From Chryseobacterium cucumeris (lineage in GTDB: Bacteria > Bacteroidota > Bacteroidia > Flavobacteriales > Weeksellaceae), in the NCBI RefSeq assembly GCF_016775705.1, contig NZ_CP068760.1, forward strand, positions 1,302,001-1,366,000: a DNA stretch of 64,000 nt, written 5' to 3'. Each line of letters begins with the position of its first letter. Position 1 is the first letter of the stretch. Below are positions 35,393 through 44,739 of the stretch, piece after piece. Both the position numbers and the translations under genes were made by a program. Below the pieces are notes generated by a model. It was given only the letters and a program-made list of their open reading frames with translations, ran no database searches and was not told where the DNA came from.

Positions 35393-36184
35393 ATGAAGAA
35401 ATTACTACTTATTGGCCTGTTCGGTCTTGTGTCACTCAATGCCCATGCTCAGGATCAGGATGAAACCGGAACCTACAACGGTGAAAAATACGGCTACATC
35501 ATTGACAAATCCGGAAAGAAAATTGAAGGTGTTGTACATCTGCACGGCGGCTATTCAAGTCCGTGGCAAAATCAGTTAAAAGTAAAATTTGCGGCCATTG
35601 CTGATATTGACAAAGTAAAGAATAAGATAAAATTCAAAACCTACGACACAGACGATATCAAAGAATATATGTTGTATGAAGGTGACACTCCGAGGGTTTT
35701 CAAGTCTGTAAAATACTCAAACATGAGAGAAGCCTTGAACAGCTCTGAAAGTTCAACAGGATTATCGGCCGGCTTTAAGGCAATCAACAATCTGTCAAGA
35801 ACAGAACAGTTTGCAGAAGTCGTAACGGAGGGCAAAATTACAGTTTATAAGCTTTATGGCTACCCTACGGCTCTTTCTGCAAACAGTACTCAGGCCATCA
35901 CGCAGAGAGAAACAGACCGGTTAAGAGAGAATCCCAATTATATTTTTTCAAAGAAAGGAGGAAAAGCTGAAGAATTAACGCCCGCAAAAGCCAAAATTAT
36001 CCTGGCAGACTGCCCTTACGTAAAAGCAAAAATAACAAAGGGAGAATATGGTTCCCTGAAAAACGAAGAGAAGAAAAGAAGCGGTCTTGGAAAATTCATC
36101 CGGGATGAAATCAACAATTCAACGGTGGATAAACTTTCAATTATCAATGAAGTGATCTATGATTACAATGAGAACTGTAAATAG
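35393..36184 (+). CDS. Hypothetical secreted protein
   Basis: Protein of 263 residues with a clear signal peptide (KKLLLIGLFGLVSLNAHAQ). The mature part begins with a YGYIIDKSGKKIEGVVHLHGGYSSPWQNQLKVKF segment, in which a strand pattern suggests a small beta-domain recurrent in Bacteroidetes secreted proteins, and ends in a Lys-rich helical stretch with a Cys pair (LADCPYVKAKI and YNENCK). I do not recognise a family. It has its own promoter and terminator and is therefore a single-gene unit. Confidence 0.75.
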   Translation: MKKLLLIGLFGLVSLNAHAQDQDETGTYNGEKYGYIIDKSGKKIEGVVHLHGGYSSPWQNQLKVKFAAIADIDKVKNKIKFKTYDTDDIKEYMLYEGDTPRVFKSVKYSNMREALNSSESSTGLSAGFKAINNLSRTEQFAEVVTEGKITVYKLYGYPTALSANSTQAITQRETDRLRENPNYIFSKKGGKAEELTPAKAKIILADCPYVKAKITKGEYGSLKNEEKKRSGLGKFIRDEINNSTVDKLSIINEVIYDYNENCK

Positions 36185-36191
36185 AATATAC

Positions 36192-36223
36192 AAAAAGAGG
36201 TTTCCGGTTGGAAACCTCTTTTT
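36192..36223 (+). terminator. Bidirectional terminator between convergent genes
   Basis: Perfect 14-bp inverted repeat (36192-36205 / 36210-36223) with a GGTT loop. A- and T-runs flank it on both sides, serving the secreted protein gene and the KAS III gene. Confidence 0.9.
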
Positions 36224-36227
36224 ATTT

Positions 36228-37289
36228 TTAAAACTGATACACAAAAGCATTGATATTCATCCCTGCTCCTACTGAAGCAAATAACACAATATCATTTTTT
36301 TTGATTTTATGATGTTCAAGTTCATCCTGCAAAATCATCGTCAGCAAAGAAGGAATCGTAGCCACACTGCTGTTACCTAATTTATGAATAACCATAGGCA
36401 TGATATTTTCCGGAACCGGTTTTCCATACAGCTGATAAAACCTGTTAACGATGGCTTCGTCCATTTTTTCATTCGCCTGATGAATAATAATCTTATTCAA
36501 CTGATCAATGGAATATCCACTGTTGTCCAGACATTTTTTCATCGCATCCGGAACATTCACGAGAGCGAATTCATATATTTTACGACCATCCATCTTAATA
36601 TACCGGGTATCCGGGCATCTTTCGTTGTTGTAAGATTTTCCAAAATACAGATAGTCTTTTTCTTCAAGGGTATAAGAAGCTGACAAATGGGATTTGATCC
36701 CGGCATCATCATCCTGATTTACTTCCAGAACAGCCGCCCCGGCACCGTCGGCATAGATCATACTGTCTCTGTCGTGGATATCTACCACACGGGAAAGTGT
36801 TTCTGCTCCAATAACCAGACATCGCTTCGCTATACCGGATTTGATAAACGCGTGAGCCTGTATTACCCCTTCAATCCATCCCGGACATCCGAAAAGCACA
36901 TCATAGGCCACACAGAAATTATTTCTGATTCCCAATACATGTTTCACCCTTGCTGCAAGGCTGGGCACCGTATCAGACTGAACCGTTCCGAAGCGAACAT
37001 CCCCAAAATTATGGGCAAATATAATATAGTCCAATGTTTCAGGATCGATCCCTGCATTTTCTATGGCTGCACGCGCCGCAATGACGCCCAGATCTGAAGT
37101 GACCTGTGTACTATGTGCATATCTCCTTTCTTCAATACCTGTAATCTTTTTAAGCTTATCCGTAATGGAAGCGTTATTCTCCTTTAATAAAATCCCTTCT
37201 TCATTAAGAAAAATATGTTTATCAAAAAATAAATTGGTTATGGTTTCCGATGGGATATAATTTCCTACCCCGATTATTTTTGTCATCAT
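36228..37289 (-). CDS. 3-oxoacyl-ACP synthase III family protein (KAS III-like)
   Basis: Thiolase-fold condensing enzyme of 353 residues. The catalytic triad is present: Cys135 in LFGCPGWIEG, His in IIIHQANEKM, and Asn in KLGNSSVATIPSLL. A canonical FabH is about 320 residues; this one carries an insert near FFDKHIFLNEEGILLKENN. It stands alone, away from acpP or fabD/F genes, so it may prime a special chain (for example for lipid or pigment synthesis) rather than be the housekeeping FabH; that is inference. The second codon is also ATG and could be the true start. Confidence 0.88.
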   Translation of the reverse strand: MMTKIIGVGNYIPSETITNLFFDKHIFLNEEGILLKENNASITDKLKKITGIEERRYAHSTQVTSDLGVIAARAAIENAGIDPETLDYIIFAHNFGDVRFGTVQSDTVPSLAARVKHVLGIRNNFCVAYDVLFGCPGWIEGVIQAHAFIKSGIAKRCLVIGAETLSRVVDIHDRDSMIYADGAGAAVLEVNQDDDAGIKSHLSASYTLEEKDYLYFGKSYNNERCPDTRYIKMDGRKIYEFALVNVPDAMKKCLDNSGYSIDQLNKIIIHQANEKMDEAIVNRFYQLYGKPVPENIMPMVIHKLGNSSVATIPSLLTMILQDELEHHKIKKNDIVLFASVGAGMNINAFVYQF

Positions 37290-37436
37290 TATAGTATCTG
37301 TTTCCTGTTTTTTAATTAAACGTCAGGAATAATTCATTAAATATAATGAATGAACGTAAATACTTCACAATATAGTATAGAATAAGAATGCATTGCATTA
37401 TAAAAAGTTTAAGCAATAGCTGAAAAGTAATAAAAA

Positions 37437-37464
37437 AAAGAGGTCTCACATCGGAAACCTCTTT
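37437..37464 (-). terminator. Terminator of frr
   Basis: AAAGAGGT (37437-37444) pairs with ACCTCTTT (37457-37464); on the minus strand a run of T follows. It lies 24 bp after the frr stop codon. Confidence 0.75.
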
Positions 37465-37487
37465 ACAAATATTTTAAAAACTGAAAA

Positions 37488-38042
37488 TTATACTTTCATA
37501 ATTTCAGCTTCTTTTGTCTTAAGATGCTCATCGCAAAGCTTAACGTATTTATCAGTGTAAGCCTGGATTTCTTCTTCCACGCCTTTTACGACATCTTCAG
37601 AAACTCCTTCCAGTTTTTTAAGTTCTTTCAAACCGTCCTGTCTTGCATTTCTTACCGTTACTTTAGTGTTCTCAGTTTCCACTTTAGCCTGTTTTGCAAG
37701 CTCCTTTCTTCTTTCCTCTGTTAAAGGCGGAACATTAAGGATAATGTTTTCTCCGTTGTTAGAAGGTGCAAAACCTAAGTTGGAATTAATGATTGCTTTT
37801 TCAATCGCATTGATTGCTGTTCTGTCCCAAGGTTGAATAGAGATTGTCATTGCATCCGGAACAGAAACATTCGCAACCTGGTTGATAGGAGTCATTGCTC
37901 CGTAGTATTCTACCATTACATCCTGAACCATTGTCGTAGAAGCACGTCCTGCTCTAATTCTTTGAAATGCGTGATCCAGGTGCTTTACCGCTGCATCCAT
38001 ATCCTGTTTTACAGATTCTAATATAAGATCTAATTCTTCCAT
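37488..38042 (-). CDS. frr: Ribosome recycling factor
   Basis: Releases ribosomes from mRNA after termination, together with EF-G. 184 residues, the normal length. Conserved segments are the RIRAGRAS motif, VEYYGAMTPINQVANVSVPDA, ISIQPWDRTAINAIEKAI, NLGFAPSNNGENIILNVPPLTEERRKEL and NARQDGLKELKKL. The ATG at 38042 is chosen because MEELDLILESVKQDM aligns with the family start; an ATG 30 bp upstream is in the leader. Normally directly downstream of pyrH in bacteria; here about 4 kb of accessory genes lie between them. A -7 box (38171-38178, minus) gives it its own promoter. Confidence 0.97.
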   Translation of the reverse strand: MEELDLILESVKQDMDAAVKHLDHAFQRIRAGRASTTMVQDVMVEYYGAMTPINQVANVSVPDAMTISIQPWDRTAINAIEKAIINSNLGFAPSNNGENIILNVPPLTEERRKELAKQAKVETENTKVTVRNARQDGLKELKKLEGVSEDVVKGVEEEIQAYTDKYVKLCDEHLKTKEAEIMKV

Positions 38043-38170
38043 TATTATAGTATAGTTTGATAAATTACACATCTATTAATCCATCTGAATATCAATCAAT
38101 TAAAACTAAAAACACTGTAAACATCAGGGTTTTCTTATTATTTTAAATTATTTTTTACTATTCAGTGCTG

Positions 38171-38178
38171 CAAAAATA
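38171..38178 (-). promoter_or_regulatory. -7 element of frr
   Basis: Minus strand TATTTTTG, a perfect TAnnTTTG, about 130 bp before the frr ATG. No TTTG at normal -33 spacing. It would uncouple frr from genes upstream. Confidence 0.4.
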
Positions 38179-38302
38179 ATGATTATTTCCATATTCTGGT
38201 AAGACTGCATTCTGTATTTTGTGAAAACGTTGATATTTTTGAATAGGACCCAATATAAAATTGTTTTATTGCAAGTCGTGATTTGTTGCTTGTTTTATTT
38301 AA

Positions 38303-39061
38303 TTAGAATACAAATGCATATTTCTCGTACAATTCCTTATCATTAGTAACTAATTCTTCATTAATATATTCAAATAAACAATTCATTTCAGCTAAACATT
38401 TATAGTGCCTGTCTTCCAAATACAAAAAATGATAAAAAATCATTGCTGTTTCATATTCAGACAATTGTGATTTTATAAGATCAAAATATAACTTTTTATA
38501 ATAAAATTCCTTATTGGTCGAAAGTTTAAATCGATCAACATAATCAAGAATCGACTGTATACCTCTATAATAATGCCCTAAAACATCCCAATTTTGTTTG
38601 TAGATATAGTGATAAACTTGCCTATTGAATTTTTTATCTTCAGGTAAAGCTTCAAGATATTCTCCATATATTCTTCCCATTAACTGAACACCTTTTACAT
38701 TGTATTCTTCTGTTGTTCTTTGTACCCCTTTTTGAACTAACTTTTTATATGTCTTTTCTAAAGAAACTACTGTTTCTCTATGTAATTTAAGTAAATTAAA
38801 AAAGATTGCTTCAAAATTTTGGATTTTAGTATCTTCCTTCTGATTATTTATATCTTGTCTTTGTAATAAAATCGCGATTATAACACCCACAAATGATAAT
38901 CCCGTAAAAAGGGCATTTGAAGCACCAAACATATCTCCAAACAATCCTTGATAGTCTTTTCCTAGATTTGATGCATAAACGTAATTTCTCCATAATACAA
39001 AGCTCATAAATGCCATAGATCCTAACCCAATAAGCCAGAAAACCAAATTATTCTTTTTCAT
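38303..39061 (-). CDS. putAbiC-type phage abortive infection protein
   Basis: Membrane protein of 252 residues resembling the putative phage abortive infection family (putAbiC, related to lactococcal AbiC). Two N-terminal helices (LVFWLIGLGSMAFMSFVLW and ALFTGLSFVGVIIAILLQRQDI) are followed by the family core: NFEAIFFNLLKLHRETV, a variable middle, YYRGIQSILDYVD, and FDLIKSQLSEYETAMIFYHFLY. It abuts the upstream coiled-coil gene with no spacer, so the two are co-transcribed. The A/T-rich codon use and position between pyrH and frr suggest acquisition. Defence activity is inferred from family annotation only. Confidence 0.8.
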   Translation of the reverse strand: MKKNNLVFWLIGLGSMAFMSFVLWRNYVYASNLGKDYQGLFGDMFGASNALFTGLSFVGVIIAILLQRQDINNQKEDTKIQNFEAIFFNLLKLHRETVVSLEKTYKKLVQKGVQRTTEEYNVKGVQLMGRIYGEYLEALPEDKKFNRQVYHYIYKQNWDVLGHYYRGIQSILDYVDRFKLSTNKEFYYKKLYFDLIKSQLSEYETAMIFYHFLYLEDRHYKCLAEMNCLFEYINEELVTNDKELYEKYAFVF

Positions 39062-39790
39062 TTATTTATTGTTTTTTGAGTGTCCAAAAAAATAACCTAG
39101 AATAAGCAAGAAAGCACTCTGTACAATTTGAATCGGATTTATTTTGTAAAACATCATTATGATTAAACTAATACCCATTAATAACAATAGGATTGCACCA
39201 ACTATAGAGGCTACTGATTCTTTATCCAAAAATTTTAGAAAAATATTATACTTTTTTTCCATCATTTCTGTTCTATGCTTACTAAATTCAATTTCTTCAG
39301 CAAATAACACTTTTTTCTCCCCTATACTTGACAACTCGTCTTCTAGCCTTTTATTTGCTTCCTTTAATTCATTTATCTGATCTTCAAATCTTTCTTTCAA
39401 GTCTGAATCATTGATTTCTTCTACCAATTTTTCGATACTTTTAACAGATTGAGTTTGTTCGAGTTCAGTAATCCTCTTCATTATATAATCATGAGGTTTT
39501 TTAAGTTGATGAAAGATAGTAAACTTAAATCCAACAACACTGTCGTCCTCTCTAACTGTGTAATGAATATCTCTATCAAAATGTAGTTGGTGTGTTTGCA
39601 GGAATTCTTGGTTTAGAAATAATTCTCGAATTCGAATTTTAGACTCCTTTAACTCGTCTAAATCCATTTTTTCTAAAGACTTATCATCTAATTTATAGTA
39701 CTCCAAAACAAATTGAAATGTTTCATAACTTTTATGTTTGAAATATTTTCTTGCTTCCGCCGAGGTGCCAAAAGCTATTAAATTTGTCAT
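39062..39790 (-). CDS. Unknown coiled-coil protein with two C-terminal membrane helices
   Basis: Protein of 242 residues, no family recognised. The N-terminal 100 residues form a globular part with a cluster of charged residues (KLDDKSLEKMDLDELKESKIRIRELF). A long coiled coil spans about residues 105-185 (LVEEINDSDLKERFEDQINELKEANKRLEDEL). Two C-terminal helices (IVGAILLLLMGISLIIMMFY and QIVQSAFLLILGYFFGH) anchor it. The ATG at 39790 is used because it follows a perfect -7 box; an earlier in-frame ATG would extend through a hairpin. Its stop touches the start of the putAbiC gene. It may be the sensor or partner of that protein. Confidence 0.75.
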   Translation of the reverse strand: MTNLIAFGTSAEARKYFKHKSYETFQFVLEYYKLDDKSLEKMDLDELKESKIRIRELFLNQEFLQTHQLHFDRDIHYTVREDDSVVGFKFTIFHQLKKPHDYIMKRITELEQTQSVKSIEKLVEEINDSDLKERFEDQINELKEANKRLEDELSSIGEKKVLFAEEIEFSKHRTEMMEKKYNIFLKFLDKESVASIVGAILLLLMGISLIIMMFYKINPIQIVQSAFLLILGYFFGHSKNNK

Positions 39791-39807
39791 TAGATATAGT
39801 TTTCCGG

Positions 39808-39815
39808 CAAATATA
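39808..39815 (-). promoter_or_regulatory. -7 element of the coiled-coil/putAbiC operon
   Basis: Minus strand TATATTTG, a perfect TAnnTTTG, 17 bp before the ATG at 39790. A TTTG at 39833-39830 is only 14 nt upstream, closer than usual. Confidence 0.5.
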
Positions 39816-39817
39816 AC

Positions 39818-39844
39818 AAAAAGCCCTCTCAAAGAGAAGGCTTT
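39818..39844 (-). terminator. Terminator between the 91-residue gene and the putAbiC operon
   Basis: Stem AAAGCCCTCTC with its complement 39834-39844 (one mismatch), loop AAA; a T-run follows on the minus strand. It separates the upstream small gene from the two-gene operon. Confidence 0.75.
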
Positions 39845-39863
39845 AAACTTAAACAATGTAACA

Positions 39864-40139
39864 TTAATTTTCCCAATCAATTTCTAATCTTACATTACAA
39901 GTTGGTATAAATTCTAGATCTTCATTGATTCTACAATAAGCACTTTTGTAATCAGTACCTGTTTTTGTAGAAACACTCAACAAGTCTATTTTACACACAT
40001 CGGGTATGCTAATTTTTAGACCTTCTAAAGGAATTAACACTTTACTTAATAACTCTCCTAGCTTACTTATTTCAGCTCCTGCTTTTAAAATTTTCTCCAT
40101 TTCAGGTTTTGTCATTAATACATTTATATCCTGCTTCAT
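39864..40139 (-). CDS. Hypothetical protein, 91 residues
   Basis: Small protein with no family recognised. The N-terminal half is helical (KPEMEKILKAGAEISKLGELLSKVL); the rest appears to be strands (GLKISIPDVCKIDLLS, LEFIPTCNVRLEIDWEN) with three Cys residues. It lies on the same strand just upstream of the coiled-coil/putAbiC pair, but a hairpin terminator and a new promoter separate them. Low GC and lone position are consistent with accessory DNA. Whether it belongs to the same system is unknown. Confidence 0.55.
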   Translation of the reverse strand: MKQDINVLMTKPEMEKILKAGAEISKLGELLSKVLIPLEGLKISIPDVCKIDLLSVSTKTGTDYKSAYCRINEDLEFIPTCNVRLEIDWEN

Positions 40140-40580
40140 AACCCATATGCCATTTGGTTAGATGGCCTTATCTCTAATATGATGAATTTATTTTAGTTAT
40201 GCAATAATTACATGATATTTTTTCCAATCTATTTTTCCAAAGCATGTATTTATTTCTTAATCTGTGCCTACATATTAATCCATGTGCTTGATACTTATTT
40301 TCTTCATTATATTATACACTTATCTCCTCTTTGAAACAAGAAACTTGTTTTTACCTAAAATCCAACTTCTAGCAAAAACTTCAGGTACAAATACCTACCG
40401 AATATTTTGGTTATTTCTACTTAGTGTGATATCATTTTTAATAACGTCCTTTACTCTATTCTTTTAAACGAAACGTCGGCAGGTATTTCAAACGGAAAAC
40501 TTGCCGTAACAAACGGAAAGTCCTGGATAAGACATTTTGCAGAAATGAACAATTATAAACTAATTTAAACCCATCACATC
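40140..40580. other. AT-rich spacer between accessory genes and lipase
   Basis: About 440 bp without a confident gene. A 61-codon frame at 40282-40467 (+) would encode a very hydrophobic peptide with two possible membrane helices but lacks a visible promoter or terminator; AT-rich DNA often yields such frames. A short hairpin-like GCCAT/ATGGC pair lies near 40149-40167. No attachment-site repeat was recognised. Confidence 0.4.
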
Positions 40581-41936
40581 ATGACAAATCCATCTTTAGA
40601 TGCCTATCAACAAGTTTTCGGTATGGCAGGTCTTGCCAACCGTGCCGGAGGCTACAACGGTTTTGGTATCCAACTGCAGCAACAGCTTCAGTATGATTTA
40701 TCCTATTATTTTAACAATGTTCCTCCGGTTAAAATAATGGATCAGAAAACACCTTCCATAGCTAATCCTTCAGCAGTAGCGGAATTAGGAAACTGGGATC
40801 TGGTCTGGGGACCTGCCCTGATCGAAGAAAAAAATGAAAAGGGAGTTCCTACCGGAGTTGCAGATAATGCATTATATGTTGTTAAATCTGATGCTGTCGC
40901 ATTTCCGGGAGGTCCTACATTGCCTACCTACGTTGTGGCTATTGCTGCCACTAATCCTTCCTCTCTTTACGATTGGGAAACAGAAGATTTCTCAGTGGCA
41001 GAAGTAGTAAACTGGACCACTTATAATCCTTCCAACTTTGCTCCATCAGCCTTTAACGGCATTGACCCTTATATTTCAAAAGGAACGGCTACCGGAGTCG
41101 GTATACTTCTGGGACTTATAAGTCCGGGTGATGCAGCCGCACCCAATACCACGCTTCAACAGTTTCTTGCCAGCTTAAGTCCGGATCCGGATACAGCCAT
41201 CATATTCTGTGGACATAGCCTTGCCGGAGCATTATCTCCTACCCTTGCCCTTTATCTGAAAGAAAATAAAGATCTGGATGCTTTCGGGGTAACGCTTGTA
41301 TATCCTACTGCCGGGCCAACGCCAGGTGAGGCAGCATTCGCCAATCTGTTCAATAGTAAATTCCCACCATTACCTCCGGGATGGCAGCAACAGACAGGTA
41401 CTTATCAAAGCTGGAATACCATGCACTGGAACGATCTGGACGTTGTTCCTCATGCATGGCCGGTATCGGAACTGGGGAAAATTGCAACGATTTATGGCCA
41501 GGCTCCTACCTATATGACGGCAGCCTTATTAAACGCTTTACAAAAGATTGCAATTGCTGATTCTTCAAATTCAGGAGCCAGTTATACAAGAATACAGAAC
41601 CAATCGCTGCCAGGCCGGCTCCAACACTCAAGTGCCTCCTCGGTGAGCATTAAGACACCTCCTGAGTCTTTGCAGGACTATATGCTGCAGCTATCCGTAC
41701 AGCATGTAGGAATGTATAATGGCATTCCTGCGGAAGGATCCAATCCACAGGTAGAAGGACTTATTTTATCACAGCCATTACCAAAACCAGAGGTGAAGCT
41801 GGTACCGGGAGTAACTGCTGTCACGGAATTGGAGATGATTCTTAAAATAATAAATCAGATCATCGGATGGATTTCTTCCCGTTATGTTTTGGTTGAAAAG
41901 GAAAATGCCACACAGAATGTTGAAGCAGACAAATAA
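40581..41936 (+). CDS. Lipase class 3-like alpha/beta-hydrolase
   Basis: Protein of 451 residues. The nucleophile elbow GHSLAGALSPTLALYL places Ser213; NDLDVVPHAW supplies the probable catalytic Asp, and QHVGMYNGIP the probable His. These motifs and the order Ser-Asp-His fit class 3 lipases of the fungal type. No signal peptide is seen, so the enzyme may be cytoplasmic or exported by an unrecognised route. The gene stands between the putAbiC segment and pyrH, and its GC and codon use look closer to the chromosome than those of the AT-rich genes to its left. Substrate unknown. Confidence 0.85.
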   Translation: MTNPSLDAYQQVFGMAGLANRAGGYNGFGIQLQQQLQYDLSYYFNNVPPVKIMDQKTPSIANPSAVAELGNWDLVWGPALIEEKNEKGVPTGVADNALYVVKSDAVAFPGGPTLPTYVVAIAATNPSSLYDWETEDFSVAEVVNWTTYNPSNFAPSAFNGIDPYISKGTATGVGILLGLISPGDAAAPNTTLQQFLASLSPDPDTAIIFCGHSLAGALSPTLALYLKENKDLDAFGVTLVYPTAGPTPGEAAFANLFNSKFPPLPPGWQQQTGTYQSWNTMHWNDLDVVPHAWPVSELGKIATIYGQAPTYMTAALLNALQKIAIADSSNSGASYTRIQNQSLPGRLQHSSASSVSIKTPPESLQDYMLQLSVQHVGMYNGIPAEGSNPQVEGLILSQPLPKPEVKLVPGVTAVTELEMILKIINQIIGWISSRYVLVEKENATQNVEADK

Positions 41937-41959
41937 ATACTTAAAACAATCATTAATAA

Positions 41960-41995
41960 AAAACACCTGTCACAATTACTGTAACAGGTGTTTTT
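41960..41995. terminator. Bidirectional terminator between lipase and pyrH
   Basis: AAAACACCTGT (41960-41970) pairs with its complement (41984-41994); A- and T-runs flank it. It serves both converging genes. Confidence 0.85.
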
Positions 41996-42017
41996 ATATT
42001 TTAAACGGTTAAACTGA

Positions 42018-42728
<711 letters not shown>

Positions 42729-42779
42729 TTATTTTTAATAACTTTTTATTAGTACCGGTTTCCCCGGAATTTGATTTTG

Positions 42780-42787
42780 CAAATATA
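42780..42787 (-). promoter_or_regulatory. -7 element of pyrH
   Basis: Minus strand TATATTTG, a perfect TAnnTTTG, 55 bp before the pyrH ATG. No matching -33 TTTG. Confidence 0.45.
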
Positions 42788-42844
42788 ATCATTAAAGATA
42801 TTGATGAAAGAAAAATATTTAAATAGAAATAATGTCAGAAATAT

Positions 42845-42874
42845 TTTGAAAAGTACGAAAAAGGATTATTTTTG
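42845..42874 (+). promoter_or_regulatory. Promoter of porQ-cmk (TTTG-N18-TATTTTTG)
   Basis: The -33 TTTG at 42845-42848 and the perfect -7 TATTTTTG at 42867-42874 are 18 nt apart. The -7 box ends 18 bp before the porQ start. Confidence 0.75.
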
Positions 42875-42892
42875 CATTAATTATAAATTGAG

Positions 42893-43885
42893 TTGAAGAA
42901 AATTATCATTTTTTCATTATTTCTATCAGGAATTGTTTCTTATGCGCAAACAGGAACAAATGTTTATCCGTTCTTAAATGTACCTGTATCTGCAAGGCAG
43001 GCTGCTTTGGGCGGAGATGCAATTTCGGTAAGAGATTATGATGTTTCCTTTGCTATTGCAAACCCTGCCCTGTTAAATAAAGATTCTGACAAACAGCTTT
43101 CTGTAAACGCAACGGCTTACCTTGCCGACTCGAAATATGGAACGATTGCTTATGCCAAAGACTTTGAGAATGGCCATATGGCTACCATCAATGCAAGGTA
43201 TATGAGCTATGGAAGTATTCCGAGGACGGATGAAAGCGGTTTCGAAAACGGAGAATTCAAAGCTTCAGATGTAGCGATTGGTGCAGGCTATGCCTACCAG
43301 TTTGAAGAAGACTGGACGATTGGTGGAGGACTTAATTTTATTACCTCAAAAATTGACAACTATACTTCTTCCGCGATCTCAGGAACAGCGGGAATTACCT
43401 ATCATAATAAAAAGAGCAAGGAAGTCGTTTCACTGGTCATGAGAAACTTTGGGTTTCAGCTGAAATCCTTTAACGGGACAAGAGAAAATCTTCCTTTCAG
43501 AATCGATCTTGGATATACCAAAATCATCAAGAACTTCCCTCTTGCCATTACTATTACCGCACATGACCTTCAGAAGTTTGATATTTCTTCAGAAGAAAAC
43601 CTGGACGGGCAGAAAGTGGGTGCCGGCAGAAAGATTGCCGATCACTTTTCTTTGGGAGCCGAATTGTTTCCGGAAAAGAATTTCAATATCAGGCTGGGAT
43701 ATAATGTAAAAAGAGGAAATGAGCTGGCGGTTTCGGATCAAAGAAATTTCTCGGGACTTTCTGCAGGATTTGGAGTTAAAGTTTCCAGATTCCGTATTGA
43801 TTATGCCCACGTGAGATATCACAACTCTTCGAACGTCAATCAGATAGGAATTTCTATGGACCTTTCCAGCCACAGAGGAGAATAA
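42893..43885 (+). CDS. porQ: Type IX secretion system protein PorQ
   Basis: Outer-membrane beta-barrel protein of 330 residues in the PorV/FadL-like group. PorQ works with PorZ, PorU and PorV in the cell-surface attachment complex of the type IX system. Signs are the signal peptide (IIIFSLFLSGIVSYAQ), the motif FLNVPVSARQAALGGDAISVRDYDVSFAIANPALLN, and a strand-rich remainder ending in ISMDLS. The start codon is TTG: no in-frame ATG precedes the signal peptide, and the TTG lies 18 bp after the promoter -7 box. cmk follows 84 bp later, the conserved porQ-cmk pair of Bacteroidetes. Confidence 0.9.
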   Translation: MKKIIIFSLFLSGIVSYAQTGTNVYPFLNVPVSARQAALGGDAISVRDYDVSFAIANPALLNKDSDKQLSVNATAYLADSKYGTIAYAKDFENGHMATINARYMSYGSIPRTDESGFENGEFKASDVAIGAGYAYQFEEDWTIGGGLNFITSKIDNYTSSAISGTAGITYHNKKSKEVVSLVMRNFGFQLKSFNGTRENLPFRIDLGYTKIIKNFPLAITITAHDLQKFDISSEENLDGQKVGAGRKIADHFSLGAELFPEKNFNIRLGYNVKRGNELAVSDQRNFSGLSAGFGVKVSRFRIDYAHVRYHNSSNVNQIGISMDLSSHRGE

Positions 43886-43969
43886 TCTTCCTGGCCGGAA
43901 ATTTCTTAATTATTCCGAAAATTTCTTACTTCCTCTTGATTTTCTAAAAAAAATCTTGAAATTTGCAGT

Positions 43970-44644
43970 ATGAAAAAACCTGTAATTGCTATCGATGGGT
44001 ACTCGTCTACCGGAAAAAGTTCTATCTCTAAAATCATTGCTGATCAACTGGGACTTATTCATATGGATACAGGGGCACTTTACAGAGGAGTTACCTGGTA
44101 TGCTTTGCAGCATTGTCTGAATGAAAACGGTGAGATTGATCTGAATACATTGTTCTCTTCTTTTAATCAGATCAAACTTGAATTTAAAAATAACGACGGC
44201 ACCCTTATTCTTTTCCTGAATGACACAGATATCTCTACGGAAATCCGTACCAATATCGTATCAGACAACGTAAGTCTTGTTGCCAAGCAAAAAGAGGTGA
44301 GAGATTTCCTCCTGCAGTCACAGCGCACTTTGGCAGAAAAAGGTGGCGTTATTATGGACGGGCGTGACATCGGGACAGTAGTTCTGCCAGATGCAGACTA
44401 TAAATTCTTTCTTACTGCCAGTATTGATGAAAGAACCAACAGAAGATTTCTGGAACTGAAAGGACTGGGAATTGAGGCGGATAAGGAACAGGTAAAGCAA
44501 AACCTTGTAGAACGCGATAAAATCGATAGTGAGCGTGAAATAGCCCCTTTGAAGCAGGCTGACGACGCTATTGTCATTGATAATTCGGCACTCACCAAAG
44601 AGGAAACCATACAGCTTATTTTATCTCACATCCAAAAGATTTAA
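43970..44644 (+). CDS. cmk: Cytidylate kinase
   Basis: CMP/dCMP kinase of 224 residues. The P-loop is AIDGYSSTGKSS (a Ser/Thr variant of the usual GPSGSGKS). HMDTGALYRGVTW, VIMDGRDIGTVVLPDADYKFFLTAS, RRFLEL and ERDKIDSERE follow the cytidylate kinase pattern, including the Asp-Gly-Arg-Asp-Ile-Gly motif and the lid. The gene follows porQ, the usual flavobacterial pairing. pyrH lies on the other side of porQ on the opposite strand, so two nucleotide kinases flank it. Confidence 0.96.
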   Translation: MKKPVIAIDGYSSTGKSSISKIIADQLGLIHMDTGALYRGVTWYALQHCLNENGEIDLNTLFSSFNQIKLEFKNNDGTLILFLNDTDISTEIRTNIVSDNVSLVAKQKEVRDFLLQSQRTLAEKGGVIMDGRDIGTVVLPDADYKFFLTASIDERTNRRFLELKGLGIEADKEQVKQNLVERDKIDSEREIAPLKQADDAIVIDNSALTKEETIQLILSHIQKI

Positions 44645-44739
44645 CAATTTTTAATAGGCTTCAGGCCTCCTTTGGTATACAAATTGTAAGTTTTATTACT
44701 GTAAAAACTAATCTATTATTAATTATTAAAAAACTTAAA

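Noticed and set aside
40282-40467. 61-codon hydrophobic frame on the plus strand
   Set aside because: It lies in AT-rich spacer, has no promoter or terminator and no recognisable pattern; AT-rich DNA readily gives such hydrophobic frames. It is kept only as a note in the spacer entry.
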